NCBI GenBank assembly: GCA_013215385.1 | Contig: JABSOY010000006.1 | Coordinates: 62,001 to 126,000 of the forward strand | Length of the DNA stretch: 64,000 nucleotides | Reading direction: 5' to 3' | DNA from: Colwellia sp. | GTDB lineage: Bacteria > Pseudomonadota > Gammaproteobacteria > Enterobacterales > Alteromonadaceae | In this document: positions 29,823 to 38,387 of the stretch, piece after piece | Layout: each line of letters opens with the position of its first letter | Numbering within the stretch: the first letter of the stretch is position 1 | Translations under genes and position numbers: made by a program | Notes under the pieces: generated by a model | What the model was told of the DNA's origin: nothing | What the model saw: only the letters and a program-made list of their open reading frames with translations | Databases searched by the model: none

Positions 29823-30026
29823 ATGAGTGAAAATAAAAAATCCGCATCATCTAAAAATGCGACAACTAGCGAGTTAGGTAGAGGAGTGATAAAAGATAAC
29901 TACTTGGCTGCACTCGTTACTTCAAAAGTTTATAAGTTACAAGTTGTGAAAGCGAAAAAAGGTAAAGGTTCTTTTAAACGCAATAACAAACATCAAGGCC
30001 AAGAGCCTTATTTAATAGCCGCTTAA
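29823..30026 (+). CDS. arfA: alternative ribosome-rescue factor ArfA
   Basis: 67 residues. ArfA rescues ribosomes stalled on stop-less mRNA by recruiting release factor RF2, as a backup for tmRNA. Recognised by the central GVIKDNYLAALVTSKVY segment and the basic KAKKGKGSFKRNNKH motif, which match the IKDN...KGKGSYxRKGKH core of ArfA. The N-terminus carries about 20 extra polar residues (SENKKSASSKNATTSELGR). The hydrophobic C-terminal extension that E. coli ArfA loses by mRNA cleavage is nearly absent: only about 8 residues follow the core. The ATG follows AAAGGG. A small hairpin lies inside the last codons (29995-30009). Confidence 0.88.
   Translation: MSENKKSASSKNATTSELGRGVIKDNYLAALVTSKVYKLQVVKAKKGKGSFKRNNKHQGQEPYLIAA
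29995..30009 (+). promoter_or_regulatory. small hairpin inside the 3' end of arfA
   Basis: AAGGC (29995-29999), loop CAAGA, GCCTT (30005-30009), then ATTTAATA. It lies just before the stop codon, right after the conserved ArfA core. Other arfA genes carry an RNase III or terminator hairpin in this place, which makes the mRNA non-stop. The stem is only 5 bp, so the assignment is tentative. Confidence 0.35.
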
Positions 30027-30116
30027 CATTTTAAGTTTCTATTAAATAAAGTTTTTATAATTTATAGCGCTAACATTTAGGTAAGTCTTGTCGATACGAC
30101 TAAGGAAAGTGTTTAT

Positions 30117-30503
30117 ATGATCCTGGTATATGGAATTAAAGCAAAGCTCAATCCAATCAAAGCTAAACTATCAGATGCTATTCATCGCGCAATGCAGTCT
30201 GTTTTAGGTATGCCAGAAGACAAAAGAGCACATCGTTTTATTCCCATGGATAAAGCAGATTTTTATTATCCTGATGGACGTTCAGACAATTATACCGTCA
30301 TCGAAATTAATATGATGGCAGGTCGAAAAGTTGCCACGAAAAAAGCACTAATACAATGTATATTCAAAGAGTTAGAAACAAGCGTAAATCTATTACCTAT
30401 TGACGTAGAAATTACCATTAAAGAGCAACCTGCCCATTGCTGGGGATTTCGAGGCATTACTGGCGATGAAGTCGCAGATTTGAAATATAAGGTTAATGTC
30501 TAA
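30117..30503 (+). CDS. tautomerase-family protein (Tautomerase_2 type) lacking Pro-1
   Basis: 128 residues resembling the Tautomerase_2 family (PF14552). The pattern AIHRAMQSVLGMPEDKRAHRF, VIEINMMAGRKVATKKALI and a C-terminal DVEITIKEQPAHCWGFRG matches the single-chain, 4-oxalocrotonate-tautomerase-like fold. Active members use the amino-terminal proline as general base. Here the protein starts M-I-L-V, so that proline is absent, and catalysis by the usual mechanism is unlikely. The ATG follows AAGGAAAG. It lies between arfA and a convergent GNAT gene. The function is unknown. Confidence 0.75.
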   Translation: MILVYGIKAKLNPIKAKLSDAIHRAMQSVLGMPEDKRAHRFIPMDKADFYYPDGRSDNYTVIEINMMAGRKVATKKALIQCIFKELETSVNLLPIDVEITIKEQPAHCWGFRGITGDEVADLKYKVNV

Positions 30504-30544
30504 CTGTAGTTCAGCCAGCTAAAGCTAAGTTAGTATAAGCTTAT

Positions 30545-30578
30545 AGTTACGCAGTAACGTTAATATTACTGCGTAACT
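30545..30578. repeat. 13-bp inverted repeat between convergent genes
   Basis: AGTTACGCAGTAA (30545-30557) and TTACTGCGTAACT (30566-30578) are perfect complements, with 8 nt between them. Neither strand has a T tract beyond the stem. It lies between the ends of the tautomerase-like gene (30503) and the GNAT gene (30590), so a transcript-end or mRNA-protecting hairpin is the simplest reading. Confidence 0.65.
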
Positions 30579-30589
30579 AGAGTACTTTG

Positions 30590-31222
30590 TTACTTAGCTA
30601 ATATACTTTGTGGGCTGGCGACAAATAGTTGATAAGGTAATGGTTCAGCCAGTAAACTTTCATCGACGTTAAACTCAACAAAACCACTGTTCCTGAAAAA
30701 GTTAGCAAGCTCATCGCTGGTAAGTTTTTTATTCTCTAAATCAGCCGCGTGATAATAAGCCTTATTGTCGTCGTCTTCACATTCCTCAGCATCAACAAAA
30801 AGATCCATTGGCATGCTCAAGACCGTAATTGATTGTGCTTTAGTGTGATGTTTTGCTATTTCTGTTAGCAAATACTGACCAACCGCTTGTTTACGGTATT
30901 CAGGTAATACACTGATCGCTTCAAGTAAAATATGGCTTTTAGCTTTTTTGTTATCAGGGGTAATACTCAACTGTTCACATAAATTGGCGTTAAGATTTTG
31001 ACCTTTAAAATAAAGGTTTAAGGGGATTTCCCAATCAGTACTTTCATCTGCCAATAAGGTATATGAGCCTAAAGCATCGCGATGTTTATTAATGGTGATC
31101 AGCTCAATTTCGGCTTTAGCAATAATAACACCTTGCTCGTTGCTAACATTTATTTCTTGGCAAACTTGCCAGTCAAAGCTGCCGGCGATTTCTGGCTTTT
31201 TAAAGTCGATAGTTAAATTCAT
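30590..31222 (-). CDS. GNAT-like acetyltransferase domain protein
   Basis: 210 residues. The segment SHILLEAISVLPEYRKQAVGQYLLTEIAKHH (about residues 95-125) resembles the beta4-alpha3 acetyl-CoA pyrophosphate-binding element of GNAT acetyltransferases, and the later LANFFRNSGFVEF matches the usual GNAT end. The rest is acidic and without a recognised subfamily. The substrate is unknown. It is the last gene on the minus strand after hemY, 15 bp downstream, so it may be co-transcribed with the haem operon. The G-x-G/A signature is imperfect. Confidence 0.7.
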   Translation of the reverse strand: MNLTIDFKKPEIAGSFDWQVCQEINVSNEQGVIIAKAEIELITINKHRDALGSYTLLADESTDWEIPLNLYFKGQNLNANLCEQLSITPDNKKAKSHILLEAISVLPEYRKQAVGQYLLTEIAKHHTKAQSITVLSMPMDLFVDAEECEDDDNKAYYHAADLENKKLTSDELANFFRNSGFVEFNVDESLLAEPLPYQLFVASPQSILAK

Positions 31223-31237
31223 TGTTCTTTATTTCCG

Positions 31238-32464
31238 TTACTGGTCTTGAGAAGAGGTTTTTATGTTAGCTGTTGTTTGAGCCACCATTTTATTCAATAC
31301 TTGATTAGCTTTTTGATATTCACCCTGTTGTTCTAAAACAGAGGCAAAGTTTTTTAAGTCAGTGGTATCGTATTGCACACCGTCTAAATTAACTAAGCTA
31401 TTAAAGGCTTTTTCTGCCATTGAATATTGTTGAGCTTGTGCGGCCAAATTTGCTAAGCAACTTAGCCATTTGCCACTGTGTTGATCGTGATGCAAATGCT
31501 TTTGTACTGCGCTAATTAATTCATCGGCTGAAATAATAGGCAGCTGGCGTATATTTTGTAAAAACTGAAGTTCAGCTCCCTTTTTAATGGCGGGCAGCAA
31601 AATATTATTTAAAGGTGCAGTTATGTTGTTTTCAGCCAAAACCTGACAATAAGCAAAGAGTATTGCTTCACGCTGTTTTAACTTGCGTGCTAATTTTTGC
31701 CATACTTGTGTAAGAGCATCAGTACTTTCTTTACGTATTTTGTCATTGAACGCACCATAAAAAGCGCTTGCTTCCCATCGTGAAATTTTAGCTTCGGTAA
31801 TGGTTTTTTGCTTTCTGGCAGCAACGAGCTGTTCCACCACGTAATCAAAGCGTTTCTCATGCAAGCTTAATTCAATTTCGAGACTTAACAACCGAGCATC
31901 ATGACCAATATGTTTATGGTGTTCGTCAATCATGGTCCGCGCTTTTGAAAAGTCATCCTGTAACATCAGTAACTTTATCGTCACTAATATTGACTCTAAG
32001 CCCGATGTTTTTACCGTATGTTCTTCTTGGGCTAGTAAACCTAAGTAATGATTGGTATTAGAAGGTAATGACTGTTTTGAGGAAGCTGCCGCCGCCATTA
32101 AATAAGCCGTACGGGGAAAATTTGATGGTTCAGCTGCTTTTGCCAATAGATGTTCAGCTTGTTGATGGTCCTCAAGAATAAAAGCCGCAATACCGCGATT
32201 AAGATCTTTTAAACCACGACGACGATTAGCAAAGGCAATTTTATTCCAACCGCCAAAACCTAAACGTAAACTACTACGGACAATCTTGAGTGATAAAAGT
32301 AAAACAATAAACAACAGCGTCAGCATAATTCCTGCAGTAACTACTGTCGATTCTATCGTTAAATCGCCCATCGCAATGAGGATATAACCTTTCTCATTAA
32401 TTAACATTGGGCTGATAGCTACAGCGGCAAAAAAGATTAATATTAATAATGTTATTCGTTTCAT
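31238..32464 (-). CDS. hemY: HemY family protein (haem-operon TPR membrane protein)
   Basis: 408 residues. HemY is the inner-membrane TPR protein at the end of gammaproteobacterial hemCDXY operons. It is linked to haem-synthesis flux and is not a protoporphyrinogen oxidase. Two N-terminal membrane helices (about 4-20 and 40-62) flank a short loop. HemY_N features (LRLGFGGWNKIAFANRR, LNRGIAAFILEDHQQAEHLLAKAA) and TPR-like helices follow to the end. The ATG sits on the hemX stop with a one-base overlap, suggesting coupling. Confidence 0.93.
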   Translation of the reverse strand: MKRITLLILIFFAAVAISPMLINEKGYILIAMGDLTIESTVVTAGIMLTLLFIVLLLSLKIVRSSLRLGFGGWNKIAFANRRRGLKDLNRGIAAFILEDHQQAEHLLAKAAEPSNFPRTAYLMAAAASSKQSLPSNTNHYLGLLAQEEHTVKTSGLESILVTIKLLMLQDDFSKARTMIDEHHKHIGHDARLLSLEIELSLHEKRFDYVVEQLVAARKQKTITEAKISRWEASAFYGAFNDKIRKESTDALTQVWQKLARKLKQREAILFAYCQVLAENNITAPLNNILLPAIKKGAELQFLQNIRQLPIISADELISAVQKHLHHDQHSGKWLSCLANLAAQAQQYSMAEKAFNSLVNLDGVQYDTTDLKNFASVLEQQGEYQKANQVLNKMVAQTTANIKTSSQDQ

Positions 32465-33900
32465 TATCTTGCCTCGTCCGTGCTGCTCGGTGCTATTTTG
32501 TTTTCCACCTCAGGAGTTTTTTCAGAAATAACTTCTGATGTTCCATCGTTAGGCGATAAGTTGTTGTCTGGTAATGTTTTAGGGATCGCCAAACGTTCTT
32601 CAACCGTTTCTCGCTCAGGCGTAAGGAGTTCGTTTGGTAGTTCCAATTTATCAATCATTGGTTTTAGCGGTTTATCCGCGAGTACTTTACGAATCGCTTT
32701 AAGTGATAACAGTGAATTTGGATAATCGTAGCTAATAATTTCACTTTTTAATTGTTGAATATCCTGATAAAAATTTTGGTTTTCAACTCTACTCATATCA
32801 AAAAAATCATTAAACCATTGTTGAATTTCAGTTAAGGTTTGATCATAAATCTTTTGTTTTTGTTCAGCTGTTGCCCATTGTACTAATTGTAATTTTAAAC
32901 TGAGATTTTCACGTAAATTCTGTTGGTATTGTGGAGACATTATCGGTTCTACGTTACCACTTCTGCGGCGTACTGTAATAAAGTCAGCAAGAAATTTATC
33001 CCATGTTTTGGCTAAGTTACTTCGCCAATCAGTCGCATTTTCTGACAGAGTAAAATCCGCACTTTTACTATCGCTTTCTGGTATTTTCACCATAGCTAAA
33101 GGTAAATGTTTAAGTTGCTGATTCATTGCCATTAATGTCATGATCGTTTCTTCGCTGTCTAAATCAGGTATTAACTTTAACATGGCGATGTCTTCACGAA
33201 TTAATTGACGTATAGGTAAAAATTCAGGACTTTGTAGTTCTTTTAAGCGCATATCTGCATCTTGCAATAAACCAATCGCTGCGCTCGTATCATGCTCTAA
33301 CCACATAGTACGCGTTGCGATCCGAATCAGATACTCTGCTTCATGCAGTAACCAATCGCTTGGTTGATTTTGTGACAAACGTTCAACCACTTTTTCAAGT
33401 TGGCTAATCTTAATCTGGCTGTCTTTTTCTATTCTGTTAATATTATTTGTTAGTTGCACAGAGAATGTCGCTTGCTGTTGTTTGAGCAGCTGTTTTACTT
33501 GTTGTTCGCTATTAGCCAAGCTTTGTTGGGTTTGCTGGGAAATTGCTTGCTTAGTTAAGGCTTGTTGTTGTGTACCCCAATAAAAAAGGCCACCAACGCC
33601 AGCACTTGCTGCTAATGCGATGATTAAAGCAAGCACTGCGGTTTTAGAAAATTTTTGTTTGTGTGTCTCAGTATTGTCTTTCGGTAAGGGAGCAGACATT
33701 TTTTCAGGCGTTTTCATGGTTGATTTTTTCTCATTAACTGTCGCAGAAGCTTTATTGTTTTCGGACTGTTTCTTTTCATCATTTGAAGATGCTTTAGGGG
33801 CTGATGTCAGTGAAATTGAGGTGGAAAAACCTTGCTCTGACTTTTCTTCAGTATTTTTTTTATCTGAAGCTTCTGACTTGTTTGGCTTTTTATCAGTCAT
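32464..33900 (-). CDS. hemX: HemX (uroporphyrinogen-III C-methyltransferase-like membrane protein)
   Basis: About 478 residues, longer than E. coli HemX (about 390) because of a low-complexity Ser/Lys/Glu-rich N-terminal region (about 1-85). A membrane helix (TAVLALIIALAASAGVGGLFYWG) and a coiled coil rich in Gln (about 115-180) follow. The conserved HemX domain contains LLHEAEYLIRIATRTMWLEHD and AIGLLQDADMRLKEL. True methyltransferase motifs are not visible, so the enzyme name is historical. I chose the ATG at 33900, with GGAAAG 6 nt before it. It overlaps the hemD end by 8 bp. ATG 33912 lacks a ribosome site. Confidence 0.9.
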   Translation of the reverse strand: MTDKKPNKSEASDKKNTEEKSEQGFSTSISLTSAPKASSNDEKKQSENNKASATVNEKKSTMKTPEKMSAPLPKDNTETHKQKFSKTAVLALIIALAASAGVGGLFYWGTQQQALTKQAISQQTQQSLANSEQQVKQLLKQQQATFSVQLTNNINRIEKDSQIKISQLEKVVERLSQNQPSDWLLHEAEYLIRIATRTMWLEHDTSAAIGLLQDADMRLKELQSPEFLPIRQLIREDIAMLKLIPDLDSEETIMTLMAMNQQLKHLPLAMVKIPESDSKSADFTLSENATDWRSNLAKTWDKFLADFITVRRRSGNVEPIMSPQYQQNLRENLSLKLQLVQWATAEQKQKIYDQTLTEIQQWFNDFFDMSRVENQNFYQDIQQLKSEIISYDYPNSLLSLKAIRKVLADKPLKPMIDKLELPNELLTPERETVEERLAIPKTLPDNNLSPNDGTSEVISEKTPEVENKIAPSSTDEAR

Positions 33901-34651
33901 TATTCTTTCCATATGAAGTTATCGCACAAAGTATGGCTTGGTCATTAGCACCGTTAGCATTAATTATATTGTCTAACCCTAACTGTTTTGCTCGTTCGGC
34001 AATACGGCTGCTCGCAACCACCCATTGACAGGTGGTTTGCCAGTAACTATCTGAATTCTTTATTAAGTGTACTATGCTTTCCAGCAAAGCGTTACTGGTA
34101 ATAACAATACAATTTATCTGTTGGTTTTTCCATTGGAGAACATGATTTTGTGTCAGTGGCAGCCAAACTTTCTGGTAACTTTCTAAATAGTGAATAATTG
34201 CGCCACGTCGGCTTAGTTGCTGGGCAAGATGTTCTCGTCCGCCATCACCACGAACAATAATAACCGTTTGGTTATTTATGTTTTGTTTATTGAAAACATC
34301 AAGCATTAATAATCCTTCACTGGTATGAAGATCAGGAGAAATGGCGTTAACACCGAGATTTTTTAGCGCCGCTTTGGTGGTATCTCCTACAGCGACTATA
34401 TTTTTTTGCTGCCAATGAGAAAAATCAAAAGCTTGATGAGCAAACGTTACAGCAGCAACACTAACGAAAACAAGGATCGCCTGCGGATTTTCTTCAATGA
34501 GCTTTTGAGTTTTTTCTTTGTTGGCGAAAGGAAGATATTCGAAAAAAGGCTGACAGCAAGCGTTGATGCCAATACCTGCTAACTGTTGTGCTAAAACACG
34601 CCCTGCTTTTTCAGGACGTGTGATCAAGACCTGCGTTTTATTGCTCGGCAT
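33893..34651 (-). CDS. hemD: uroporphyrinogen-III synthase HemD
   Basis: About 252 residues. It cyclises hydroxymethylbilane to uroporphyrinogen III with inversion of ring D. Sequence conservation in HemD is low. The recognisable parts are the N-terminal [19 protein letters not shown], the [11 protein letters not shown]-like segment ([15 protein letters not shown]), [17 protein letters not shown] and the late [18 protein letters not shown]. The start ATG at 34651 overlaps the hemC end by 14 bp. An AGG lies just upstream. An open frame continues to 34702, but it lies inside hemC and has no support. Confidence 0.92.
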   Translation of the reverse strand: MPSNKTQVLITRPEKAGRVLAQQLAGIGINACCQPFFEYLPFANKEKTQKLIEENPQAILVFVSVAAVTFAHQAFDFSHWQQKNIVAVGDTTKAALKNLGVNAISPDLHTSEGLLMLDVFNKQNINNQTVIIVRGDGGREHLAQQLSRRGAIIHYLESYQKVWLPLTQNHVLQWKNQQINCIVITSNALLESIVHLIKNSDSYWQTTCQWVVASSRIAERAKQLGLDNIINANGANDQAILCAITSYGKNND

Positions 34652-35573
34652 ATACCTGACGCAATATTTTATCTGCACCTTTTTCAAGTAATTGCTCAGC
34701 AAGTGACTTACCTAATAGCTCAGCATTTTCGCTAGCACCAGTAATTTCACTGGTGAGTATTTCACTGCCGTCAGTTGCGCCAACTAAACCACGTAAAAAT
34801 ATCTCACCGTTTTCTTGTATAACTGCGTAGCTACCAATGGGTACCTGGCAGCCGCCTTCTAAAGCGCGATTCATCGCACGTTCTGCTAAGACGCGAATTC
34901 GGGTGATTTCACAGCCTAATGGAGCCAGTAAAGCTTTTAGTGCTTCGTCGTTCGTTCTACATTCAATGCCAACTGCGCCTTGTCCGTTTGCCGGTAACAT
35001 GACTTCTGGTTCAATAAACTCTTGAATACGTGCAGGCATTTCTAAACGAATAAGGCCCGCAGCTGCTAAAATAATGGCGTCATATTCGCCATTATCTAAT
35101 TTTTTCAAACGGGTATTTACGTTACCGCGTAAATCGCGAATTACTAAATCTGGGCGCAAAGCTTTAAGTTGACATTGACGACGTAAACTTGAAGTACCGA
35201 CAACGGCGCCTTGTGGTAATTCAGCAAGGCTTTTAATGGTATTAGAGACAAAGGCGTCACGTGGGTCTTCACGTGGACAAATAACTTCTAGCCCTAATCC
35301 TTCAGGAAATTCTACCGGGACGTCTTTCATTGAATGAACAGCGATGTCGGCGCGATCTTCTAACATAGCTACTTCAAGTTCTTTAACAAATAAACCTTTA
35401 CCACCTACTTTAGCTAATGGCGTATCTAAAATAATATCGCCCTTGGTGGTCATCGGCACAAGCTCAACATTAATACCTGGGTGAAAGTGTTCTAATTGTG
35501 TTTTTACATATTCGGCTTGCCATAAAGCGAGCGCGCTTTTACGAGTGGCGATGCGTACAGTTACTGTGCTCAT
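34638..35573 (-). CDS. hemC: porphobilinogen deaminase (hydroxymethylbilane synthase) HemC
   Basis: 311 residues. It links four porphobilinogens into hydroxymethylbilane on a dipyrromethane cofactor. Visible motifs are [54 protein letters not shown] (catalytic Asp region), [32 protein letters not shown], and the cofactor cysteine in [14 protein letters not shown]. The ATG at 35573 ([13 protein letters not shown]) is 5 bp from the end of cyaY. A frame extension up to 35675 falls inside cyaY and is rejected. Confidence 0.97.
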   Translation of the reverse strand: MSTVTVRIATRKSALALWQAEYVKTQLEHFHPGINVELVPMTTKGDIILDTPLAKVGGKGLFVKELEVAMLEDRADIAVHSMKDVPVEFPEGLGLEVICPREDPRDAFVSNTIKSLAELPQGAVVGTSSLRRQCQLKALRPDLVIRDLRGNVNTRLKKLDNGEYDAIILAAAGLIRLEMPARIQEFIEPEVMLPANGQGAVGIECRTNDEALKALLAPLGCEITRIRVLAERAMNRALEGGCQVPIGSYAVIQENGEIFLRGLVGATDGSEILTSEITGASENAELLGKSLAEQLLEKGADKILRQVYAEQ

Positions 35574-35578
35574 TGAAA

Positions 35579-35899
35579 TTATCCTGCGCTGATGGTTATA
35601 TCGGTGTCGGCTTGAATACTGATGGCTTTTGATAAAAACTGCCAAAGTTCGCCGCCGCCACGTTTGTCTGTCCATACGTTATTTTCACACTGAAAATGAT
35701 GACCGTTAAATTTCGTCGCTACCCATATTTCATGCAAGGGTGCTTGTTTATTAATGATGACTTTACTGCCATTTTTAAAGGTCAGCGTTAACATGCCACC
35801 AACACCTTCGAAATCTATATCGGTACCACAATCTTCTATGGCCTCTTCTATTTGAAGAATGATTTCATCGGCAAGTAAATTGTATTGGCTGTCGTTCAT
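35579..35899 (-). CDS. cyaY: frataxin-like iron-sulfur protein CyaY
   Basis: 106 residues, the bacterial frataxin length. It binds iron and modulates Fe-S cluster assembly with IscS. Typical frataxin features are an acidic first helix ([24 protein letters not shown]), a beta sheet with [28 protein letters not shown] and the conserved W in NNVWTD, then [10 protein letters not shown]. Here it leads the minus-strand haem genes, with only 5 bp to hemC, whereas in E. coli cyaY is divergent from hemC. The iron protein and the haem enzymes are therefore probably in one transcript. Confidence 0.93.
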   Translation of the reverse strand: MNDSQYNLLADEIILQIEEAIEDCGTDIDFEGVGGMLTLTFKNGSKVIINKQAPLHEIWVATKFNGHHFQCENNVWTDKRGGGELWQFLSKAISIQADTDITISAG

Positions 35900-35980
35900 T
35901 AATGCTTCCTTTTCTAGCGCAATGAAATTTATTCATCTTTGCTAGCTATTTGTTGGTCATGAGATTATAAAACGTCTATC

Positions 35981-36187
35981 ATGAGAAAAAAATCGAATAA
36001 ATCAAGTATGCGTAAACAAAATTCAATTATTTTAGCGTGTTTTATTATATCAGTGCTTTTAAGTGGATGTGGAATTAAAGGTCCACTTACTCAAAAACCT
36101 GCTGAAGAGAAAACACAAAAGCAAAAAAATAACGCTGAAACAGAGCAGAATACAAACTTGTCAACAAAACAGCCGCAGGAAAACTAA
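35981..36187 (+). CDS. lptM: LPS-assembly lipoprotein LptM (YifL)
   Basis: 68 residues. LptM helps oxidative maturation of the LptD-LptE outer-membrane complex. It has a lipoprotein signal: a basic start, a hydrophobic stretch (IILACFIISVLLSG) and a lipobox LLSGC. The diagnostic CGxKGPL motif (CGIKGPL) directly follows the lipidated cysteine, and the tail is a short charged low-complexity segment. ATG 35981 or the in-frame ATG at 36008 could be the start. It precedes lysA by 3 bp, as is standard (yifL-lysA or yifL-dapF). Confidence 0.88.
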   Translation: MRKKSNKSSMRKQNSIILACFIISVLLSGCGIKGPLTQKPAEEKTQKQKNNAETEQNTNLSTKQPQEN

Positions 36188-36190
36188 TTC

Positions 36191-37441
36191 GTGGATTTTT
36201 TCAATTATAAAAATGCTTCACTTTATGCGGAAGACTGTGCAGTTACTGCACTGGCTAAACAGCATGGTACGCCGCTCTATATTTATTCTCGAGCGACTAT
36301 TGAACGTCATTGGCACGCCTTTGACCAAGCGGCGGGTGATAAACCCCATTTGGTTTGTTATGCCGTAAAAGCCAACAGTAATCTTGCGGTGTTGAATGTA
36401 ATGGCACGTTTAGGCAGTGGTTTTGATATTGTTTCAAAAGGTGAATTAGCACGTGTACTGCAAGCCGGTGGCGATGCGAGTAAAGTGGTGTTTTCGGGCG
36501 TTGGGAAAAAGTCAGCTGAAATTGCTTACGCATTGGAAAAAGGTATTTATTGTTTTAATGTTGAGTCAGCGGCAGAGTTAACGCGTATTCAGCGAGTCGC
36601 CCAAAATATGAAGATGACCGCACCTATTTCCCTACGGGTAAACCCTGATGTCGATGCTGGTACACACCCTTATATTTCTACGGGTTTAAAAGAAAATAAA
36701 TTCGGTATTAGTATTGATGATGCTTTTGATTTGTATCAGCACGCCAGCGGTTTATCACATATTACCGTGCAAGGTATTGATTGCCATATCGGTTCACAGT
36801 TAACCGAAGTTAGACCATTTTTAGATGCACTTGATCGTGTGTTAGCACTTGTTGATCGCTTGGCTGAAAAAAACATTCATTTATCTCATATTGATGTTGG
36901 TGGTGGTTTAGGTGTTTGTTATAAAGATGAACAACCGCCACACCCTAACGAATATGCGCAAGCGATTGCTGATAAGCTAGCCGACCGTGAAATTACCTTA
37001 ATTTATGAACCAGGCCGTGCCATTATGGCTAATGCTGGTATATTGGTGACCGAGGTTGAGCTGTTAAAAACCAATCAAGACCGACATTTTGCCATTGTTG
37101 ATGCGGCAATGAATGATTTAATTCGCCCAGCACTTTATCAAGCGTGGCAAGCCATTATTGAAGTTGAGCAAACCGATACCGCTGAAAAGCAAACCTACGA
37201 TATTGTTGGTCCTATTTGTGAAACCGGTGATTTCCTGGGTAAAACACGAGAGCTTAGTATTGACGAAGGTGACTTGCTCGCTATTCGTTCATCAGGAGCT
37301 TACGGGTTTACCATGAGTTCTAATTATAATAGTCGCCCCAAAGCCGCGGAAATTATGGTTGATGGAGATAAAAATTATTTAATCCGTGCTCGTGAAACCT
37401 TAGAGCAGTTGTGGCAAGGTGAGTCTTTGTTGCCAAAGTAA
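36191..37441 (+). CDS. lysA: diaminopimelate decarboxylase LysA
   Basis: 416 residues. A PLP enzyme that converts meso-diaminopimelate to lysine, the last step of the pathway. The start is a GTG at 36191 with AGGA about 10 nt upstream. Motifs are the PLP lysine YAVKANSNLAVL (near residue 60), GFDIVSKGEL, HIGSQ, IDVGGGLGVCY, the YEPGRAIMANAGILVT region and CETGDFLGKTREL with the active-site cysteine from the partner subunit. It is followed by dapF at 26 bp, so two lysine/diaminopimelate genes are together. Confidence 0.97.
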   Translation: MDFFNYKNASLYAEDCAVTALAKQHGTPLYIYSRATIERHWHAFDQAAGDKPHLVCYAVKANSNLAVLNVMARLGSGFDIVSKGELARVLQAGGDASKVVFSGVGKKSAEIAYALEKGIYCFNVESAAELTRIQRVAQNMKMTAPISLRVNPDVDAGTHPYISTGLKENKFGISIDDAFDLYQHASGLSHITVQGIDCHIGSQLTEVRPFLDALDRVLALVDRLAEKNIHLSHIDVGGGLGVCYKDEQPPHPNEYAQAIADKLADREITLIYEPGRAIMANAGILVTEVELLKTNQDRHFAIVDAAMNDLIRPALYQAWQAIIEVEQTDTAEKQTYDIVGPICETGDFLGKTRELSIDEGDLLAIRSSGAYGFTMSSNYNSRPKAAEIMVDGDKNYLIRARETLEQLWQGESLLPK

Positions 37442-37467
37442 ATATAAAAATTGAATATGGGTAGTTA

Positions 37468-38298
37468 ATGTTAGTTAATTTTTCAAAAATGCACGGTTTA
37501 GGCAACGACTTCTTGGTGCTAGATAATGTCACGGAAAATGTTTATTTGTCGACTGAGCAAATAAAGCAATTAGCGGATCGAAATTTTGGTGTTGGTTTCG
37601 ACCAAGTCTTAATTGTTGAACCACCGTACGACCCTGATCTAGACTTCCATTATCGTATTTTTAATGCCGACGGTAGTGAAGTTGGGCAATGTGGTAATGG
37701 TGCACGTTGTTTTGCTAAGTTTGTGCGCTTAAAAGGATTAACCAATAAAAATAAAATTAAGGTCTCAACTCAGTCTGGAAAAATGACATTATTTGTTGAA
37801 CGAGACGGCACGGTTTCTGTGAACATGCCGACGCCAAAGTTTGAACCAAGCCAAATCCCGTTTACCGCTCAAAAGGTAGAAGGTACCTATATTCTCCGTA
37901 GCGATGACGAAACCGTTTTATGTGGTGCGGTGTCTTTAGGCAACCCACATTGCGTGCTTACCGTTGACTCTATTGCCGACGCCCCTGTTGCGAAATTAGG
38001 TAAAGCTTTGTCACACCATGAGCGATTTCCTCAGCAAGCTAATATTGGCTTTATGGAAATCGTCTCGCCTGACTATATTAAGTTACGCGTTTATGAACGG
38101 GGTGCTGGTGAAACCTTAGCTTGTGGCAGTGGCGCATGTGCGGCGGTAGTTATCGGTCAAACACAAAATAAATTAGGACGAAATGTTACGGTAGAATTGC
38201 CTGGTGGCAAATTGAAAATATATTGGAAAGGCCCTGGTAATTCGGTAAAAATGACCGGACCTGCAGTGCATGTATTTGACGGACAAATACATTTATAA
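37468..38298 (+). CDS. dapF: diaminopimelate epimerase DapF
   Basis: 276 residues. It is a cofactor-free epimerase converting LL- to meso-diaminopimelate for lysine and peptidoglycan. Both active-site cysteines are present: the first in [14 protein letters not shown] (about residue 75) and the second in [14 protein letters not shown] (about residue 218). N-terminal [16 protein letters not shown] is typical. It sits after lysA and before the DUF484 gene. Confidence 0.97.
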   Translation: MLVNFSKMHGLGNDFLVLDNVTENVYLSTEQIKQLADRNFGVGFDQVLIVEPPYDPDLDFHYRIFNADGSEVGQCGNGARCFAKFVRLKGLTNKNKIKVSTQSGKMTLFVERDGTVSVNMPTPKFEPSQIPFTAQKVEGTYILRSDDETVLCGAVSLGNPHCVLTVDSIADAPVAKLGKALSHHERFPQQANIGFMEIVSPDYIKLRVYERGAGETLACGSGACAAVVIGQTQNKLGRNVTVELPGGKLKIYWKGPGNSVKMTGPAVHVFDGQIHL

Positions 38299-38387
38299 CG
38301 TCAATTACGCATAACTGAATATAATTGTAGATAGGGCTTCAGCTCTATTAATACGTAAGATCCAAATTTAATAAGCAGAGAAATAAA

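Noticed and set aside
36063-36368. Plus-strand open frame overlapping lptM and lysA
   Set aside because: It lies in another frame of two well supported genes and has no recognisable domain.
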